A stretch of 64,000 bases of DNA, from NCBI RefSeq assembly GCF_014204915.1, contig NZ_JACHMH010000001.1:1984001-2048000 (forward strand), in the 5' to 3' direction. Source of the stretch: Crossiella cryophila. GTDB taxonomy: Bacteria > Actinomycetota > Actinomycetes > Mycobacteriales > Pseudonocardiaceae. The notes below the pieces were generated by a model. The model was not told the origin of the DNA. It did not search any database and was given only the letters and a program-made list of their open reading frames with translations. Of the stretch, positions 31,381 through 39,511 are shown piece by piece (the stretch's first letter is position 1; each line of letters opens with the position of its first letter). The position numbers and the translations under genes are program-made.

Positions 31381-32079
31381 GTGGCCGGTTCCACACTGCG
31401 CCTGCGCGGTCCGAGTGGCCGGGAGGTGACCGTCGGGCTGCCGGATCAGGCCCGGGTGACCGCGGTCGCGGCAGAGGTGCGGTTCGCCGGCGGCGTCTAC
31501 AGCCGGGGCTTCCAGATCGGCCCACGCGGCTACCACGAGTTCGCCTGCCGGGAGGTGCTGCCTGCCACGCCGGTGGACCGGTTCCTCGGCGCCGGGCGGG
31601 AGATCGTGGTCGCGGCCACCGCCGACCGGGACACCACGGTGGTGAGCTGGCTGGGTCCCTTCCACGAGCTGCTCACCGTGTTCAGCGGTCCGGCGCCGGA
31701 CCGGGAGACCCTGGTCGCGCTCTTCGCCGGACTCGACCTGGACGATCAGCCCGCTGGCCTGCGGGTGCGGGCGGTGGTCGAGCAGGTCCTGGAACGGATC
31801 ACGCTCACCGTGCACGGCCGCGGCACCGTGACCATCCCCGGCCCGGAGACCGCCCGCCAGGTGCTGCCCAAGCATCGCGGCGCGGCCACCCCCGGCGGCG
31901 AGCTGTGGCGGCTGGCGCTGCCCGGCCGCACCGGCTCGGCGGACGCGCGGGATTACCTGTTCGTGCTGGCCGGACCGCGCGGTGCGGCCGAGGTGCAGCT
32001 CAGCCGGGACACCGTGGCCTCCACCGAGGAGCTGCTGGACTGGGTCGGCGGCCTGAACGTGGCCTGGGCGGGCCGTTGA
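31381..32079 (+). CDS. Unknown protein, first gene of the Tat/thioredoxin operon
   Basis: This 232-residue protein has no signal peptide or membrane helix. I chose GTG 31381 because GGGAGG lies 6 nt before it. The sequence looks beta-rich at the N-terminus (STLRLRGPSGREVTVGL) with a middle segment ATADRDTTVVSWLGPFHELL and a C-terminal helix (STEELLDWVGGLNVAW). I do not recognise a family. Its stop overlaps the next start (TGATG), tying it to the thioredoxin-like gene, so a cytosolic accessory role in the same pathway is the simplest reading. Confidence 0.6.
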   Translation: MAGSTLRLRGPSGREVTVGLPDQARVTAVAAEVRFAGGVYSRGFQIGPRGYHEFACREVLPATPVDRFLGAGREIVVAATADRDTTVVSWLGPFHELLTVFSGPAPDRETLVALFAGLDLDDQPAGLRVRAVVEQVLERITLTVHGRGTVTIPGPETARQVLPKHRGAATPGGELWRLALPGRTGSADARDYLFVLAGPRGAAEVQLSRDTVASTEELLDWVGGLNVAWAGR

Positions 32080-32561
32080 TGGATCCCGTGCTCGCCCTGC
32101 TGATCCTGGCCTGGGCCGCGATCGTGCTGCTGTACCTGGCGCTGGCCGCGGTGCTGCGCGAGGTGCGGCTGCTGCGCAAACAACTCACCGCGGGCCAGGC
32201 CACCGGACTCGGCGTGACCGACCTGCGGTTGCCGGACTCGGTCACCGCGAAGCTCGGCGGCCCGCGCACCGTGCTGGTCGCCGACTCCGGCTGCCCGCTG
32301 TGCCAGTTCACCGCCGCCGAACTGGCCCGGCACGCCGACCGCCCGGCCCTGCTCACCTACGAGGACCGCGCCGCCTGGCCCGAACTGCCCGAGTCGGTCG
32401 AGTTGATCACCGACCGGGACGCCTGGCAGGGCCTGGCCCACCTCAACCCGCCGATGCTGCTGTCGGTGGCCGCCGACGGCCGGATCGACTCCCTGGTCCT
32501 GCCCACCTCCGCCGCGGACGTGCTCCGCGCGCTGCGTGCCCCGGAAAGGCAGCCCTCGTGA
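32079..32561 (+). CDS. Membrane-anchored thioredoxin-like protein (MauD/TlpA type)
   Basis: This 160-residue protein has an N-terminal membrane helix (residues ~3-27) and an extracytoplasmic thioredoxin-like domain with a CPLC active-site pair (Cys72/Cys75) in VLVADSGCPLCQFTA, and a later cis-Pro region (NPPMLLSV). MauD-like proteins assist disulfide formation or isomerisation in cysteine-rich exported proteins such as the methylamine dehydrogenase small subunit. The next gene encodes such a cysteine-rich exported protein, with a 4-nt overlap, so it is the probable client. Confidence 0.75.
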   Translation: MDPVLALLILAWAAIVLLYLALAAVLREVRLLRKQLTAGQATGLGVTDLRLPDSVTAKLGGPRTVLVADSGCPLCQFTAAELARHADRPALLTYEDRAAWPELPESVELITDRDAWQGLAHLNPPMLLSVAADGRIDSLVLPTSAADVLRALRAPERQPS

Positions 32562-33094
32562 CCCTCCGCCTCGACCTCATCCCGCACGCCGACGTCGTCC
32601 CCGAGGGCGGCTACTCCTCCACCGGCGGCCTGCGCGCGCTGCGCACCCCGGCCAGCCGCCGGGGCGTGCTGCGCGGGATGGCCCTGTCCGCGCTGACCCT
32701 GGGCACCCTGTCGCTGACCTGGGGCGACCGCAAGGCGCACGCCGAGACCGGGCCGGGTGGCCTGGAGGGCTGGGACCGCAACGACTGCAAGGACGCCTAC
32801 CCGCAGGGCTACGAGGAGGACAAGGACACCGGCGGCCAGTTCCGCACCGCCGCCGGCGCCTGCTTCGGCGGCGAGTTCCGCTCCAGCGAGTACTGCGCCA
32901 ACGGCTGGCACCGCTCCGGCACCTTCGGCGCGGAGGTCTACGCCACCGTGAGCAGCTCGTGCAGCGGCAAGAACGCGTGGAAGTGGCGGACCCCGGACGG
33001 CCGGGTGTACCGCTGCTCCGACGGCAACCTCACGGTCACCAAGAACGGCACCACGAACACCTACTTCACCATCTGCCGAGCCCTGGTGCGATGA
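32558..33094 (+). CDS. Tat-exported six-cysteine protein, possibly methylamine dehydrogenase small-subunit-like
   Basis: The 178-residue product has an unusually long N-region and a twin-arginine motif (Arg34-Arg35 in ASRRGVLRGM), a hydrophobic core and a probable cleavage after AHA (residue 62). The mature ~115 residues contain six cysteines (77, 102, 113, 135, 153, 173) and four tryptophans (72, 117, 141, 143). The C-terminal half (spacing of Trp117, the SSSCSGK turn, YRC and the final Cys) loosely recalls MauA, which carries a Trp-derived quinone. The similarity is weak and the large MauB subunit is absent. Start GTG 32558 overlaps the thioredoxin-like gene by 4 nt. Confidence 0.6.
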   Translation: MTLRLDLIPHADVVPEGGYSSTGGLRALRTPASRRGVLRGMALSALTLGTLSLTWGDRKAHAETGPGGLEGWDRNDCKDAYPQGYEEDKDTGGQFRTAAGACFGGEFRSSEYCANGWHRSGTFGAEVYATVSSSCSGKNAWKWRTPDGRVYRCSDGNLTVTKNGTTNTYFTICRALVR

Positions 33095-33240
33095 GCAGGC
33101 TGCTCTGGCATCCGCTCACCTCGGCGGTCCTGCTCGCGCTGGTGGCGCTGGCCGGATTCGCGCTCGACCGCGGTGGCGCCGGCTGGTCCTGGCTGGTGGT
33201 CGGCGCCGCCGCGGGCTTCGCGGTCAGCGGCTCCACCTGA
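33091..33240 (+). CDS. Small two-helix membrane protein (49 residues)
   Basis: ATG 33091 overlaps the stop of the Tat-exported protein by 4 nt (ATGA), and the frame runs 49 codons to TGA at 33238. Two hydrophobic segments (residues ~9-24 and ~31-45) are separated by a charged turn (LDRGGAG). The overlap and position make it a credible coding gene despite its size. It could be a subunit or holder for the membrane protein that follows. No family recognised. Confidence 0.55.
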   Translation: MSRLLWHPLTSAVLLALVALAGFALDRGGAGWSWLVVGAAAGFAVSGST

Positions 33241-33258
33241 AGTAAGAACTCAGCCTCG

Positions 33259-33807
33259 GTGCTGGCCTCGCCGGTCTGGCGGGGAGTCGCGCCCTTCGCG
33301 TTCGCGGGGGGATTGTTGCTCGGTGGGGTGCTCAGCGCCTTCGGGCTGCTGGTCCTCGGTTCGGTGCTGCGGCCGTTGCTGCCAACGGTGGTGCTCGCCG
33401 GGCTGGTCACCGGGTGGCTGATCACGTTGGTGCTGCGGGAGTTCGGGTTGCTCCGGTTCCCGTTGCCGCAGAACGCCCGGCTGGTGCCGGAGACGGTGTT
33501 CCGGCACGGCCCGGTGTTCGGCCCGCTGCAGTTCGGGCTGGAGATGGGCACCGGCATGCGCACCTACGTGACCAGCGGCCTGCCGTACGCCGCACTGGTG
33601 TTGCTGGCCCTGTTCGCCAGTCCGCTGACCGCGGTGCTCACCGGACTGGCGTTCGGGGCCGGGCGGGCCGTGATGACCTTCGGGGTCCGCCGGCACGGCC
33701 CGCCCGGCGCCTGGGACGCGGCCTGGCTCCGGCACTCCCGGTCGCTGGCCGCCTTGCTGTGCCTGGCTTTCGTGCTGGCTCAGACCAGCGTGATCGTCGG
33801 GCCCTGA
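33259..33807 (+). CDS. Polytopic membrane protein of unknown function, last gene of the operon
   Basis: The protein has 182 residues with about four or five membrane helices (SFAGGLLLGGVLSAFGLLVLG-like start, then VVLAGLVTGWLITLV, YAALVLLALFASPL and a final hydrophobic segment). The loop GPLQFGLEMGTGMRTYVTSGLPY recalls the conserved loops of CcdA/DsbD-type electron carriers, but no paired cysteines are present, so I leave it unassigned. The only in-frame start after the previous stop is GTG 33259, with a weak ribosome site. Its end overlaps the convergent selD gene by 28 bp. A MauE-like helper role is possible. Confidence 0.6.
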   Translation: MLASPVWRGVAPFAFAGGLLLGGVLSAFGLLVLGSVLRPLLPTVVLAGLVTGWLITLVLREFGLLRFPLPQNARLVPETVFRHGPVFGPLQFGLEMGTGMRTYVTSGLPYAALVLLALFASPLTAVLTGLAFGAGRAVMTFGVRRHGPPGAWDAAWLRHSRSLAALLCLAFVLAQTSVIVGP

Positions 33808-34751
33808 GCCGCCACCAGCTCGCCGATCACCGGTGCGCCCGGCACCTCGCCCGCCACCAGCAGGCCGCCGGAGGTCTGCGCGTCGGCCAGCAGCAGGGCG
33901 TCCACTTCGGACAGTCCGGCCAGCTCGGCGTGCGGGCGCACCCAGTCCAGGTTGCGCCGGGTGCCGCCGCTGACGTACCCGGCCTCGGCGGCCGCGCGGG
34001 CTCCGTCCAGGTAGGGCACCGCGGCCGGGTCGAGCACCGCGGTGACCCCGCTGGCCCTGGCCAGCTTGTGCAGGTGGCCGAGCAGGCCGAAGCCGGTCAC
34101 GTCGGTGGCACAGCGCGCGCCACCGGCCACCGCGGCCTCGGCGGCTTTGTCGTTCAACGCGATCATGGTGGCGATGGCCTGCGGGAAGACCTCGCCGGTC
34201 TGCTTGTGCCGGGTGTTGAGCACGCCGGTGCCCAGCGGTTTGGTCAGCGACAGCGGCAGGCCGGCGCGCCCGGCGTCGTTGCGCAGCATCCTGGCCAGCT
34301 CGACCAGCCCGGTCACCGCCAGCCCGTACTTGGGGTCGGCGTCGTCGATGCTGTGCCCGCCGCCGATCGGGCAGCCTGCCTTGGCCGCGATCTCCGCGCC
34401 GCCGCGCAGCACCTCGGCTGCCAGCTCCATCGGCAGCACCTCACGCGGCCAGGCCAGCAGGTTCACCGCCAGCACCGGCCGCCCGCCCATCGCGTAGACG
34501 TCGGAGAGCGCGTTGGCCGCGGCGATCCGGCCCCAGTCCGCCGCGTCGTCGACCACCGGGGTGAAGAAGTCGGTGGTGAGCACCAGGCCGCGGGTCTCGT
34601 CCAGCCGGCGCACGGCCGCGTCGTCGCCGTTCTCCGCGCCCACCACCAGATCCGGGTGCGGGGCGGCCAGGCCGGAGAGCACCGATTCCAGCTCACCTGG
34701 CGGGATCTTGCAGGCGCAGCCACCGCCGCGCGCGTACTGAGTGAGTCTCAC
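33780..34751 (-). CDS. selD: Selenide, water dikinase
   Basis: This 323-residue selenophosphate synthetase makes selenophosphate from selenide and ATP. It carries the N-terminal catalytic motif GGGCACKIPP (Cys12 in place of selenocysteine, Lys15), the glycine/aspartate metal sites (GAENGDDAAV, TTDFFTPVVDD, NALSDVYAMGG), GGHSIDD and the late TDVTGFGLLGHL and ADAQTSGGLL. Its presence implies selenoprotein or selenouridine synthesis in this organism, but no selA, selB, tRNA-Sec or selenoprotein is in the window. It ends inside the convergent membrane protein gene (28 bp). Confidence 0.93.
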   Translation of the reverse strand: MRLTQYARGGGCACKIPPGELESVLSGLAAPHPDLVVGAENGDDAAVRRLDETRGLVLTTDFFTPVVDDAADWGRIAAANALSDVYAMGGRPVLAVNLLAWPREVLPMELAAEVLRGGAEIAAKAGCPIGGGHSIDDADPKYGLAVTGLVELARMLRNDAGRAGLPLSLTKPLGTGVLNTRHKQTGEVFPQAIATMIALNDKAAEAAVAGGARCATDVTGFGLLGHLHKLARASGVTAVLDPAAVPYLDGARAAAEAGYVSGGTRRNLDWVRPHAELAGLSEVDALLLADAQTSGGLLVAGEVPGAPVIGELVAAQGPTITLV

Positions 34752-34759
34752 TCACCCGA

Positions 34760-35206
34760 TCATGGCTCGCGGGTGCCGAACATGCCGACAAAGGTGGTCC
34801 GCATGACAACCTCGGCACCCCGGTAGGCGCGTCCGGTGATCTCCACCAGCCCGAGCCGCTCCCGGCTCTTGGACCGGCGCGCGGAGATCACCTCCAGCTC
34901 GCTGCGCAGCACGTCGCCGGGGAAGACCGGCTTGGGCCACAGCAGTTCGGAGCAGCCCGGCGAGCCCTGCGAGGTGGAACCGGCCAGCACGTGGTCCACA
35001 TAGGACCGCATCCACAGCGAGCTGGTGTACCAGCCGGAAGCGCACAACCCGCCCAGCACCGAGGCCGCGCCCGCGGCCTCGTCCAGGTGGAAGGGCTGCG
35101 GGTCGAAGCGCTCGGCGAAATCGAGCATCTCGTCCTTGTCGATCACGATCTCGCCGAGCTGGATGATCAGCCCTGGAGTGAGGTCCTCGAACGCGATGGC
35201 TGGCAT
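34760..35206 (-). CDS. MaoC-like hot-dog dehydratase
   Basis: This 148-residue MaoC/hydratase-type protein, probably an enoyl-CoA hydratase or (R)-specific dehydratase, is recognised by FAERFDPQPFHLDEAAG, where the Asp/His are the catalytic pair, and by LLWPKPVFPGDVLRSELEV. I start at ATG 35206 (MPAIAFEDLTPG) because the frame upstream lacks conservation-like sequence. It is 8 bp from the selD start, so the two may be co-transcribed, though no functional link is obvious. Confidence 0.82.
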   Translation of the reverse strand: MPAIAFEDLTPGLIIQLGEIVIDKDEMLDFAERFDPQPFHLDEAAGAASVLGGLCASGWYTSSLWMRSYVDHVLAGSTSQGSPGCSELLWPKPVFPGDVLRSELEVISARRSKSRERLGLVEITGRAYRGAEVVMRTTFVGMFGTREP

Positions 35207-35305
35207 GCCAACGATCGTGCCAGGAGAAAAACCTCGAACGAGAGGGAACCGGGAGGGGTGTTCGGCCGTCAAAGGGGTGACCTGCGTCCCACCCCTGGAG
35301 GTCTC

Positions 35306-35737
35306 GTGCCGACCGACCACAAGGCCCAGGTGGCCGAACTGATCGCCGACTACCGGCGCAGCCGTGACCAGCTGGGCACCGTGCAGCGCGCCTTCCGCGA
35401 GGTCAGGGAGACGGCCAGCAGTGAGGACGGCCTGGTCACGGCCACGGTCGGCCCGCGCGGCACGCTGGTCGATCTCCGGATCACCGAGAACGCCTACCAG
35501 CGCTACCGGGCGGCCGAACTGGCCCAGGTGGTGCTGCGGGTGACCGAGGCCGCCGCCGCGCTGGCCGCGGTCAGCGCCGAGCGCGCGCTGGCCCCGCTGC
35601 TGCCGGTCGACGCGGATCCGCGGGCGGTGCTCGACGGCAGCGGCGATCTCACCGAGGCGGAGCTGAACCTGCGGCCGCCGCGGGCCGATGAGGACTTCGA
35701 ACAGCAGAACTGGCTGCGTGCGGGAGGAGAGCGGTGA
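35306..35737 (+). CDS. YbaB/EbfC-family protein of the ESX toxin operon
   Basis: This 143-residue protein resembles the YbaB/EbfC DNA-binding family (N-terminal helix, then VTATVGPRGTLVDLRIT and a C-terminal helix), the form often found in actinobacterial ESX and polymorphic toxin operons. The GTG start at 35306 is preceded by GGAGG. Its stop overlaps the WXG100-like start by 4 nt. Here it may act as a chaperone or export partner rather than a nucleoid protein; that is inference from context. Confidence 0.75.
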   Translation: MPTDHKAQVAELIADYRRSRDQLGTVQRAFREVRETASSEDGLVTATVGPRGTLVDLRITENAYQRYRAAELAQVVLRVTEAAAALAAVSAERALAPLLPVDADPRAVLDGSGDLTEAELNLRPPRADEDFEQQNWLRAGGER

Positions 35738-36042
35738 GCGGGTTCCGGGTAGAACACGAGCGGCTCAGCCGGGCCGCCGGGGACTTCGACGACTACGGCG
35801 ACCGGGCCGGGACCATCGCCACCGAACTGGAGCGGGCCCTGACCGAACAGGGCGAGTGCTGGGGTTCGGACGCGGTGGGCCGCAACTTCGCCCGGACCTA
35901 CCTGCCGGACGCGGAGGCGACCTTGAAGGCCCTCGGCGACCTGCCGGAGGCACTGGTGGCGGTCAGCGGCAAGCTCGCGGACACCGCCGAGGAGTACCGG
36001 AGCAGCGAACGGGACGCCGAGCAGAAGCTGAAACTCACCTGA
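35734..36042 (+). CDS. WXG100-family-like protein
   Basis: This 102-residue helical hairpin protein begins SGFRVEHERLSRAAGDFDDY, has the turn ECWGSDAVGRNFARTY (a W-G-x-D turn in the place of WXG) and ends in a charged helix. It fits the WXG100/ESAT-6-like family used as type VII secretion partners. The GTG start overlaps the YbaB-like gene by 4 nt. The toxin gene begins 37 bp later. It probably escorts the toxin to the ESX system. Confidence 0.8.
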   Translation: MSGFRVEHERLSRAAGDFDDYGDRAGTIATELERALTEQGECWGSDAVGRNFARTYLPDAEATLKALGDLPEALVAVSGKLADTAEEYRSSERDAEQKLKLT

Positions 36043-36079
36043 GTCCAGGTGGGCGCCGGGAAGTCGGGGAGAGGACGGT

Positions 36080-38239
36080 ATGGGGATCGAGCTACCGCCG
36101 GAGGTGGCCCAGGTCGCCAAGGCGCTGCGGGTGCAGTGGCCCAAGGGCGATGAGGACAAGATGCGGCTGGCCGCCAAGGCCTGGCGCGCGGCCGGTGACG
36201 GGGTCACCCGGCTGTCCACCGAGACCGACGCGGTCGCCCAGCATGCCTTGCAGGCGGCCAAGGGGGACGCGGCCGAGTCGGCCAGGAAGCACTGGAACGG
36301 CTTTGTCGCCGCGGACACCGGCCGGATGCCCGCCATCGCCAAGGGCTGCCTGCGGGCCGCCCAGCGCCTGGAGCACGCGGCCACCGAGATCGCGGCCACC
36401 AAGACCAAGATCATCGCAGAGCTGCTGAAGCTGGTCCGGCAGAGCGAGGTCGCCCAGCTGCTGGCCTCCGAGGGCGGCCTGGAGGCACTCGCCTCGGGCA
36501 ACTCCCAGGCCAGCAGCGCACTGGCCAACCTGACCAGCCTGACCGACAAGCTCGCGGGCACCGTGGTGCTCGGCGGCGACGGCTCGGTGGAGTCCGACGC
36601 CTACCCGGTCACCGGCCCCGGCGCCAGGGACGGGAAGACCGGCTACCAGGTCGACCCGGCCACCGGCTGGCTGCTGGACCCGAAGAGCGGTCGACTGATC
36701 CACCCGGAAAGCGGCAACCTGCTGGGCATGCCAGGTGAGTACGTGCGTGACGGCGAGGGCAACCTCGTCTACCAGAACTCCGGCCAGCCGGTGGACCTGG
36801 CCAAGGTGCTCCAGCCACGGGACGGCGAGTTCCCGCTCCCCGGCGGGGCAGCGGGCGCGCCCCCGGCCGCCGCACCCGGCACCCTGCCCGGCCTGCCGAC
36901 GGATCCGCGTCAGCCGGACCCCGGCCGCGCTGGCGACCACGAGCAGCCCTCCTTCGGCCCGCAGCCGGGCAAGGGCGCGCCGCCGCCCTACTACGACCCG
37001 AGCCCACGGACCGGCCCGATCGAGCTGCCCAGACAGCCCCAGCCCGGCCCGCCGGCTCCGCCGCCGGTCTACTACGACCCCACGCCGACCCCGGTGCACA
37101 ACGCACCGGCCAAACCGGCCCCGAACCAGGTCCAGCTCTCCTGGGCGGGTTCGCCGGAACCAGTCGCCGCACCGCCCGCCGCGCCGGCCCCGGTGACCGC
37201 GGCCCCCGGGCCGCCCCCGCCACAGCCGCCACCCAACTTCCAGCAGTTCGGACCGGGTGCGCCCGCCGCACCGCTGGCGCCGCCCCCGGCCGCGCCGCCC
37301 GCCGCCCAGCCGATCGCCGGACCAGGTCACTCCGCCGTCGGCGCCCCGCACGCGGGCGCCGGTGCTGGTGCCGCCGCCGGTGTCGCGCCGGTGCCGGTGC
37401 ACGGCGGGCGTGGTGGCGTCGGGATGGACGGCGGGTTCGGCCCGAACAAGGACTGGCGCGGGGTCCGCCCCGGCGCCGGGTACCTGGACATGGCTCCCGG
37501 CGTGCAGCCGATCGTCGAACCGGACCGCCCGGTGGCCGCCAAGGTCCCGCTCCCGGCCCGCAAGGACGACGAGCTGGCCCTGTTCCTGGTGCACCTGTTC
37601 CCGTTGGGACACCTGCCACGGCCGGCCAACCGCCCGGACCGCCAGCTGCCGAGGCCGCGCGCCGAACTGGACTACGCCGCCGGTCTGCGCTTCGCCCCGC
37701 ACGACCATCCCCAGTCCGGGCTGATCACCGGCTACCCGGTCGCGCCGGTGCCGCGCACCCCCGGCCTGGCCGCCGACCACCCGGCCGTGCTGGCGCTGAT
37801 CCCGGACTACGACCCGCTCGGCGGCCAGCACGAACGCGACTGGGACCGCCGCTTCCTGGCCCGCGCGGCCAGTGCTGACCGGCCTGCCGAGTACGCCTGG
37901 CCGCCTGCCGAGCTGTGCCCGGAGGGCGGGGTCGACCCGGACGGGGCTGAGCCGATCGTGCTCTCGGTCGGCTCCGTCGTGGACCGCTTCGGCCCCCGGG
38001 ACGGCCGGGTCTTCGCCGTGGACGGCACCCCGTTCACCGAACGCGGCCTGCCGCCGGAGCTGATCGGCCTCGGCTACCACCGGTTCCAGGTGGCCCGCGA
38101 GCTGCCGGTGTGGCGCACGGTGGCCGCGCCGTGGTTCGGTCAGGCCGGCGGCGGGGTCCGGTTCCGGGCCACCCACTCCGTCGCCGAACTGCTCGCCCTG
38201 GGATTCCTGGTCGAACTGGGAGAGGAAGTCAACGCGTGA
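36080..38239 (+). CDS. ESX-type toxin with C-terminal TNT (NAD-glycohydrolase) domain
   Basis: The protein has 719 residues. An N-terminal helical region (~1-150, WXG/LXG-like, KALRVQWPKGDEDKMRLAAKAW) is followed by a repeat-like segment with YQVDPATGWLLDPKSGRL and a long Pro/Gly/Ala linker (~250-450). The C-terminal TNT domain spans ~605-715. This domain shows YAWPP, DRFGPRDGRVF, DGTPFTERGLPPE, YHRFQV and APWFGQAGGG (Gln688), as in tuberculosis necrotizing toxin, which hydrolyses NAD+. The protein is probably exported by an ESX system. The following gene overlaps by 4 nt and probably encodes immunity. Confidence 0.87.
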   Translation: MGIELPPEVAQVAKALRVQWPKGDEDKMRLAAKAWRAAGDGVTRLSTETDAVAQHALQAAKGDAAESARKHWNGFVAADTGRMPAIAKGCLRAAQRLEHAATEIAATKTKIIAELLKLVRQSEVAQLLASEGGLEALASGNSQASSALANLTSLTDKLAGTVVLGGDGSVESDAYPVTGPGARDGKTGYQVDPATGWLLDPKSGRLIHPESGNLLGMPGEYVRDGEGNLVYQNSGQPVDLAKVLQPRDGEFPLPGGAAGAPPAAAPGTLPGLPTDPRQPDPGRAGDHEQPSFGPQPGKGAPPPYYDPSPRTGPIELPRQPQPGPPAPPPVYYDPTPTPVHNAPAKPAPNQVQLSWAGSPEPVAAPPAAPAPVTAAPGPPPPQPPPNFQQFGPGAPAAPLAPPPAAPPAAQPIAGPGHSAVGAPHAGAGAGAAAGVAPVPVHGGRGGVGMDGGFGPNKDWRGVRPGAGYLDMAPGVQPIVEPDRPVAAKVPLPARKDDELALFLVHLFPLGHLPRPANRPDRQLPRPRAELDYAAGLRFAPHDHPQSGLITGYPVAPVPRTPGLAADHPAVLALIPDYDPLGGQHERDWDRRFLARAASADRPAEYAWPPAELCPEGGVDPDGAEPIVLSVGSVVDRFGPRDGRVFAVDGTPFTERGLPPELIGLGYHRFQVARELPVWRTVAAPWFGQAGGGVRFRATHSVAELLALGFLVELGEEVNA

Positions 38240-38517
38240 ACGCCGAGTCGATCGGGGAATGGCTGCGTGCGCTGGGGGTGCCGCCGCAGGTGGTGTCCAT
38301 CGGCGCGGAGGCCGACAACGCCTGGTGCCTGCTGCGCGACGAGGTCGCCGACGAGGAGGGCCAGTTCGGCTGGGAGGTCTTCTGGCGTGAACAGGGCAAC
38401 CGCTACGACTGGGCCCGCTTCTCCAACGAGCAGGTGGCCTGCTTCTACCTGTTCGGCAGGCTGACCTGGGCGCAGGTGTCCCGAGGGGCATTGGGAGTCG
38501 TGCAGCAGGTGCCGTGA
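38236..38517 (+). CDS. Putative immunity protein for the TNT toxin
   Basis: This 93-residue acidic protein starts at GTG 38236, overlapping the toxin stop codon by 4 nt. Sequence such as VSIGAEADNAWCLLRDE, GQFGWEVFWREQGNRYDWARF and CFYLFGRLTWAQV is compact and aromatic, with no signal peptide. Size, charge and coupling match immunity factors that bind TNT domains in the cytosol (the mycobacterial antitoxin Rv3902c/IFT is the known example). Assignment is by position and character, not by a recognised motif. Confidence 0.72.
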   Translation: MNAESIGEWLRALGVPPQVVSIGAEADNAWCLLRDEVADEEGQFGWEVFWREQGNRYDWARFSNEQVACFYLFGRLTWAQVSRGALGVVQQVP

Positions 38518-38625
38518 CATCGGCGTGCCCCGCGCGGGTGTTCTCGCCATGGGGAGCCGGTGGCAGCGGGTGCGAACCGGCGCGGCTCTCCGCCGCACCG
38601 GCCGCTCCGGCGGCGCTGACCGGTC

Positions 38626-39465
38626 TCAGCGGAACGCGGCGATATTGCGGGCGGCCCAGTCGGCGAAGGAACGCGGGTCGCGGCCGAGGACCTGTCGCAC
38701 GTCCGGACTGACCCGAAGCTCGGCCGGGTTCGGGGAGCTGAGGATGTCCAGGGTGTCATCGGCGAGTTCGGCAGGCATGCTCTGGGTCATGGTGGCCTTG
38801 GCCTGCTCGCGGGTGAGTTCGTGAAACCGCACTGGCGAGCCCAGCGCGGCGGCGATGACCTCCGTCTGCCGGCGCGGCGTGATCACCTCCGGTCCGGTCA
38901 GCTCGTACACGCCGCGGGTGTGCCGGTCATCCAACAGGCAGGCCGCGGCGACCTCGGCGATGTCCGCCGGGTCGATGATCGGCACCCCGGTGTCGCCGAA
39001 GGGCGCGGCGACGACCTGTCGCGCGCGGATGGACTCGGCCCACCACAGGGCGTTGGAGGCGAAGCCGCCCGGCCGCAGGATGGCCCAGTCCAGGCCGGAC
39101 TCCCGCAGCACGTCCTCCAGCGCGCTCAGCGCGATCCGCGTCGTGCCGAAAGGCCTGGTCGCCACGCCCAGTGAGGAGAGCAGGACGACCCGGCGGACCC
39201 CGCTCGCCGCGGCCTGGCCGATGATGTCGGCCGGGCTGGCCCCGGCCGCGTGCAGGTCGCCGGACAGCAGCAGGAACAACGCCTTCGCCCCGGCCAGCGC
39301 GGGCTCGAGGCCTGCCGGGTCGGCCAGGTCGGCCACCACATGGCGGACGCCGTCGGGCACCGCCGCGGCGTGCCGCGACACCGCCGTCACCTGCCGGCCG
39401 GCCTCGGCCAGCGCCCGCGTCAACGGCTGGCCCACATTCCCGGTAGCCCCGGTTACCACGATCAT
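38626..39465 (-). CDS. NmrA-like NAD(P)-binding reductase
   Basis: This 279-residue atypical short-chain dehydrogenase of the NmrA/NAD(P)H azoreductase-like group has the Rossmann motif TGATGNVGQPL at residues 5-15, LLSSLGVATRPFGTTR and LDWAILRPGGFASN, with the active Tyr/Lys pair missing as is usual for the group. It could be an oxidoreductase or a redox sensor. It is divergent from an HxlR regulator across a 92-bp gap with dyad symmetry, a very common arrangement in which HxlR represses the reductase gene. Confidence 0.85.
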   Translation of the reverse strand: MIVVTGATGNVGQPLTRALAEAGRQVTAVSRHAAAVPDGVRHVVADLADPAGLEPALAGAKALFLLLSGDLHAAGASPADIIGQAAASGVRRVVLLSSLGVATRPFGTTRIALSALEDVLRESGLDWAILRPGGFASNALWWAESIRARQVVAAPFGDTGVPIIDPADIAEVAAACLLDDRHTRGVYELTGPEVITPRRQTEVIAAALGSPVRFHELTREQAKATMTQSMPAELADDTLDILSSPNPAELRVSPDVRQVLGRDPRSFADWAARNIAAFR

Positions 39466-39511
39466 GAACAGCTCCTTCGTCCGATGTCCGCTGTGGGCAC
39501 GACGCTAGGAG

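Noticed and set aside
33780-34751. Selenocysteine (in-frame TGA) in SelD
   Set aside because: The catalytic position is a cysteine codon and the frame is continuous, so no recoding is needed.
36092-38491. 799-codon open frame on the minus strand across the toxin gene
   Set aside because: It is the complement of the TNT toxin frame; its composition is shadow-like and it has no ribosome site or domain.
28426-38517. Secondary metabolite gene cluster suggested by a LAL regulator and a MaoC gene
   Set aside because: No polyketide, NRPS, terpene or RiPP-modifying enzyme is in the window; the questin oxidase-like gene is isolated.
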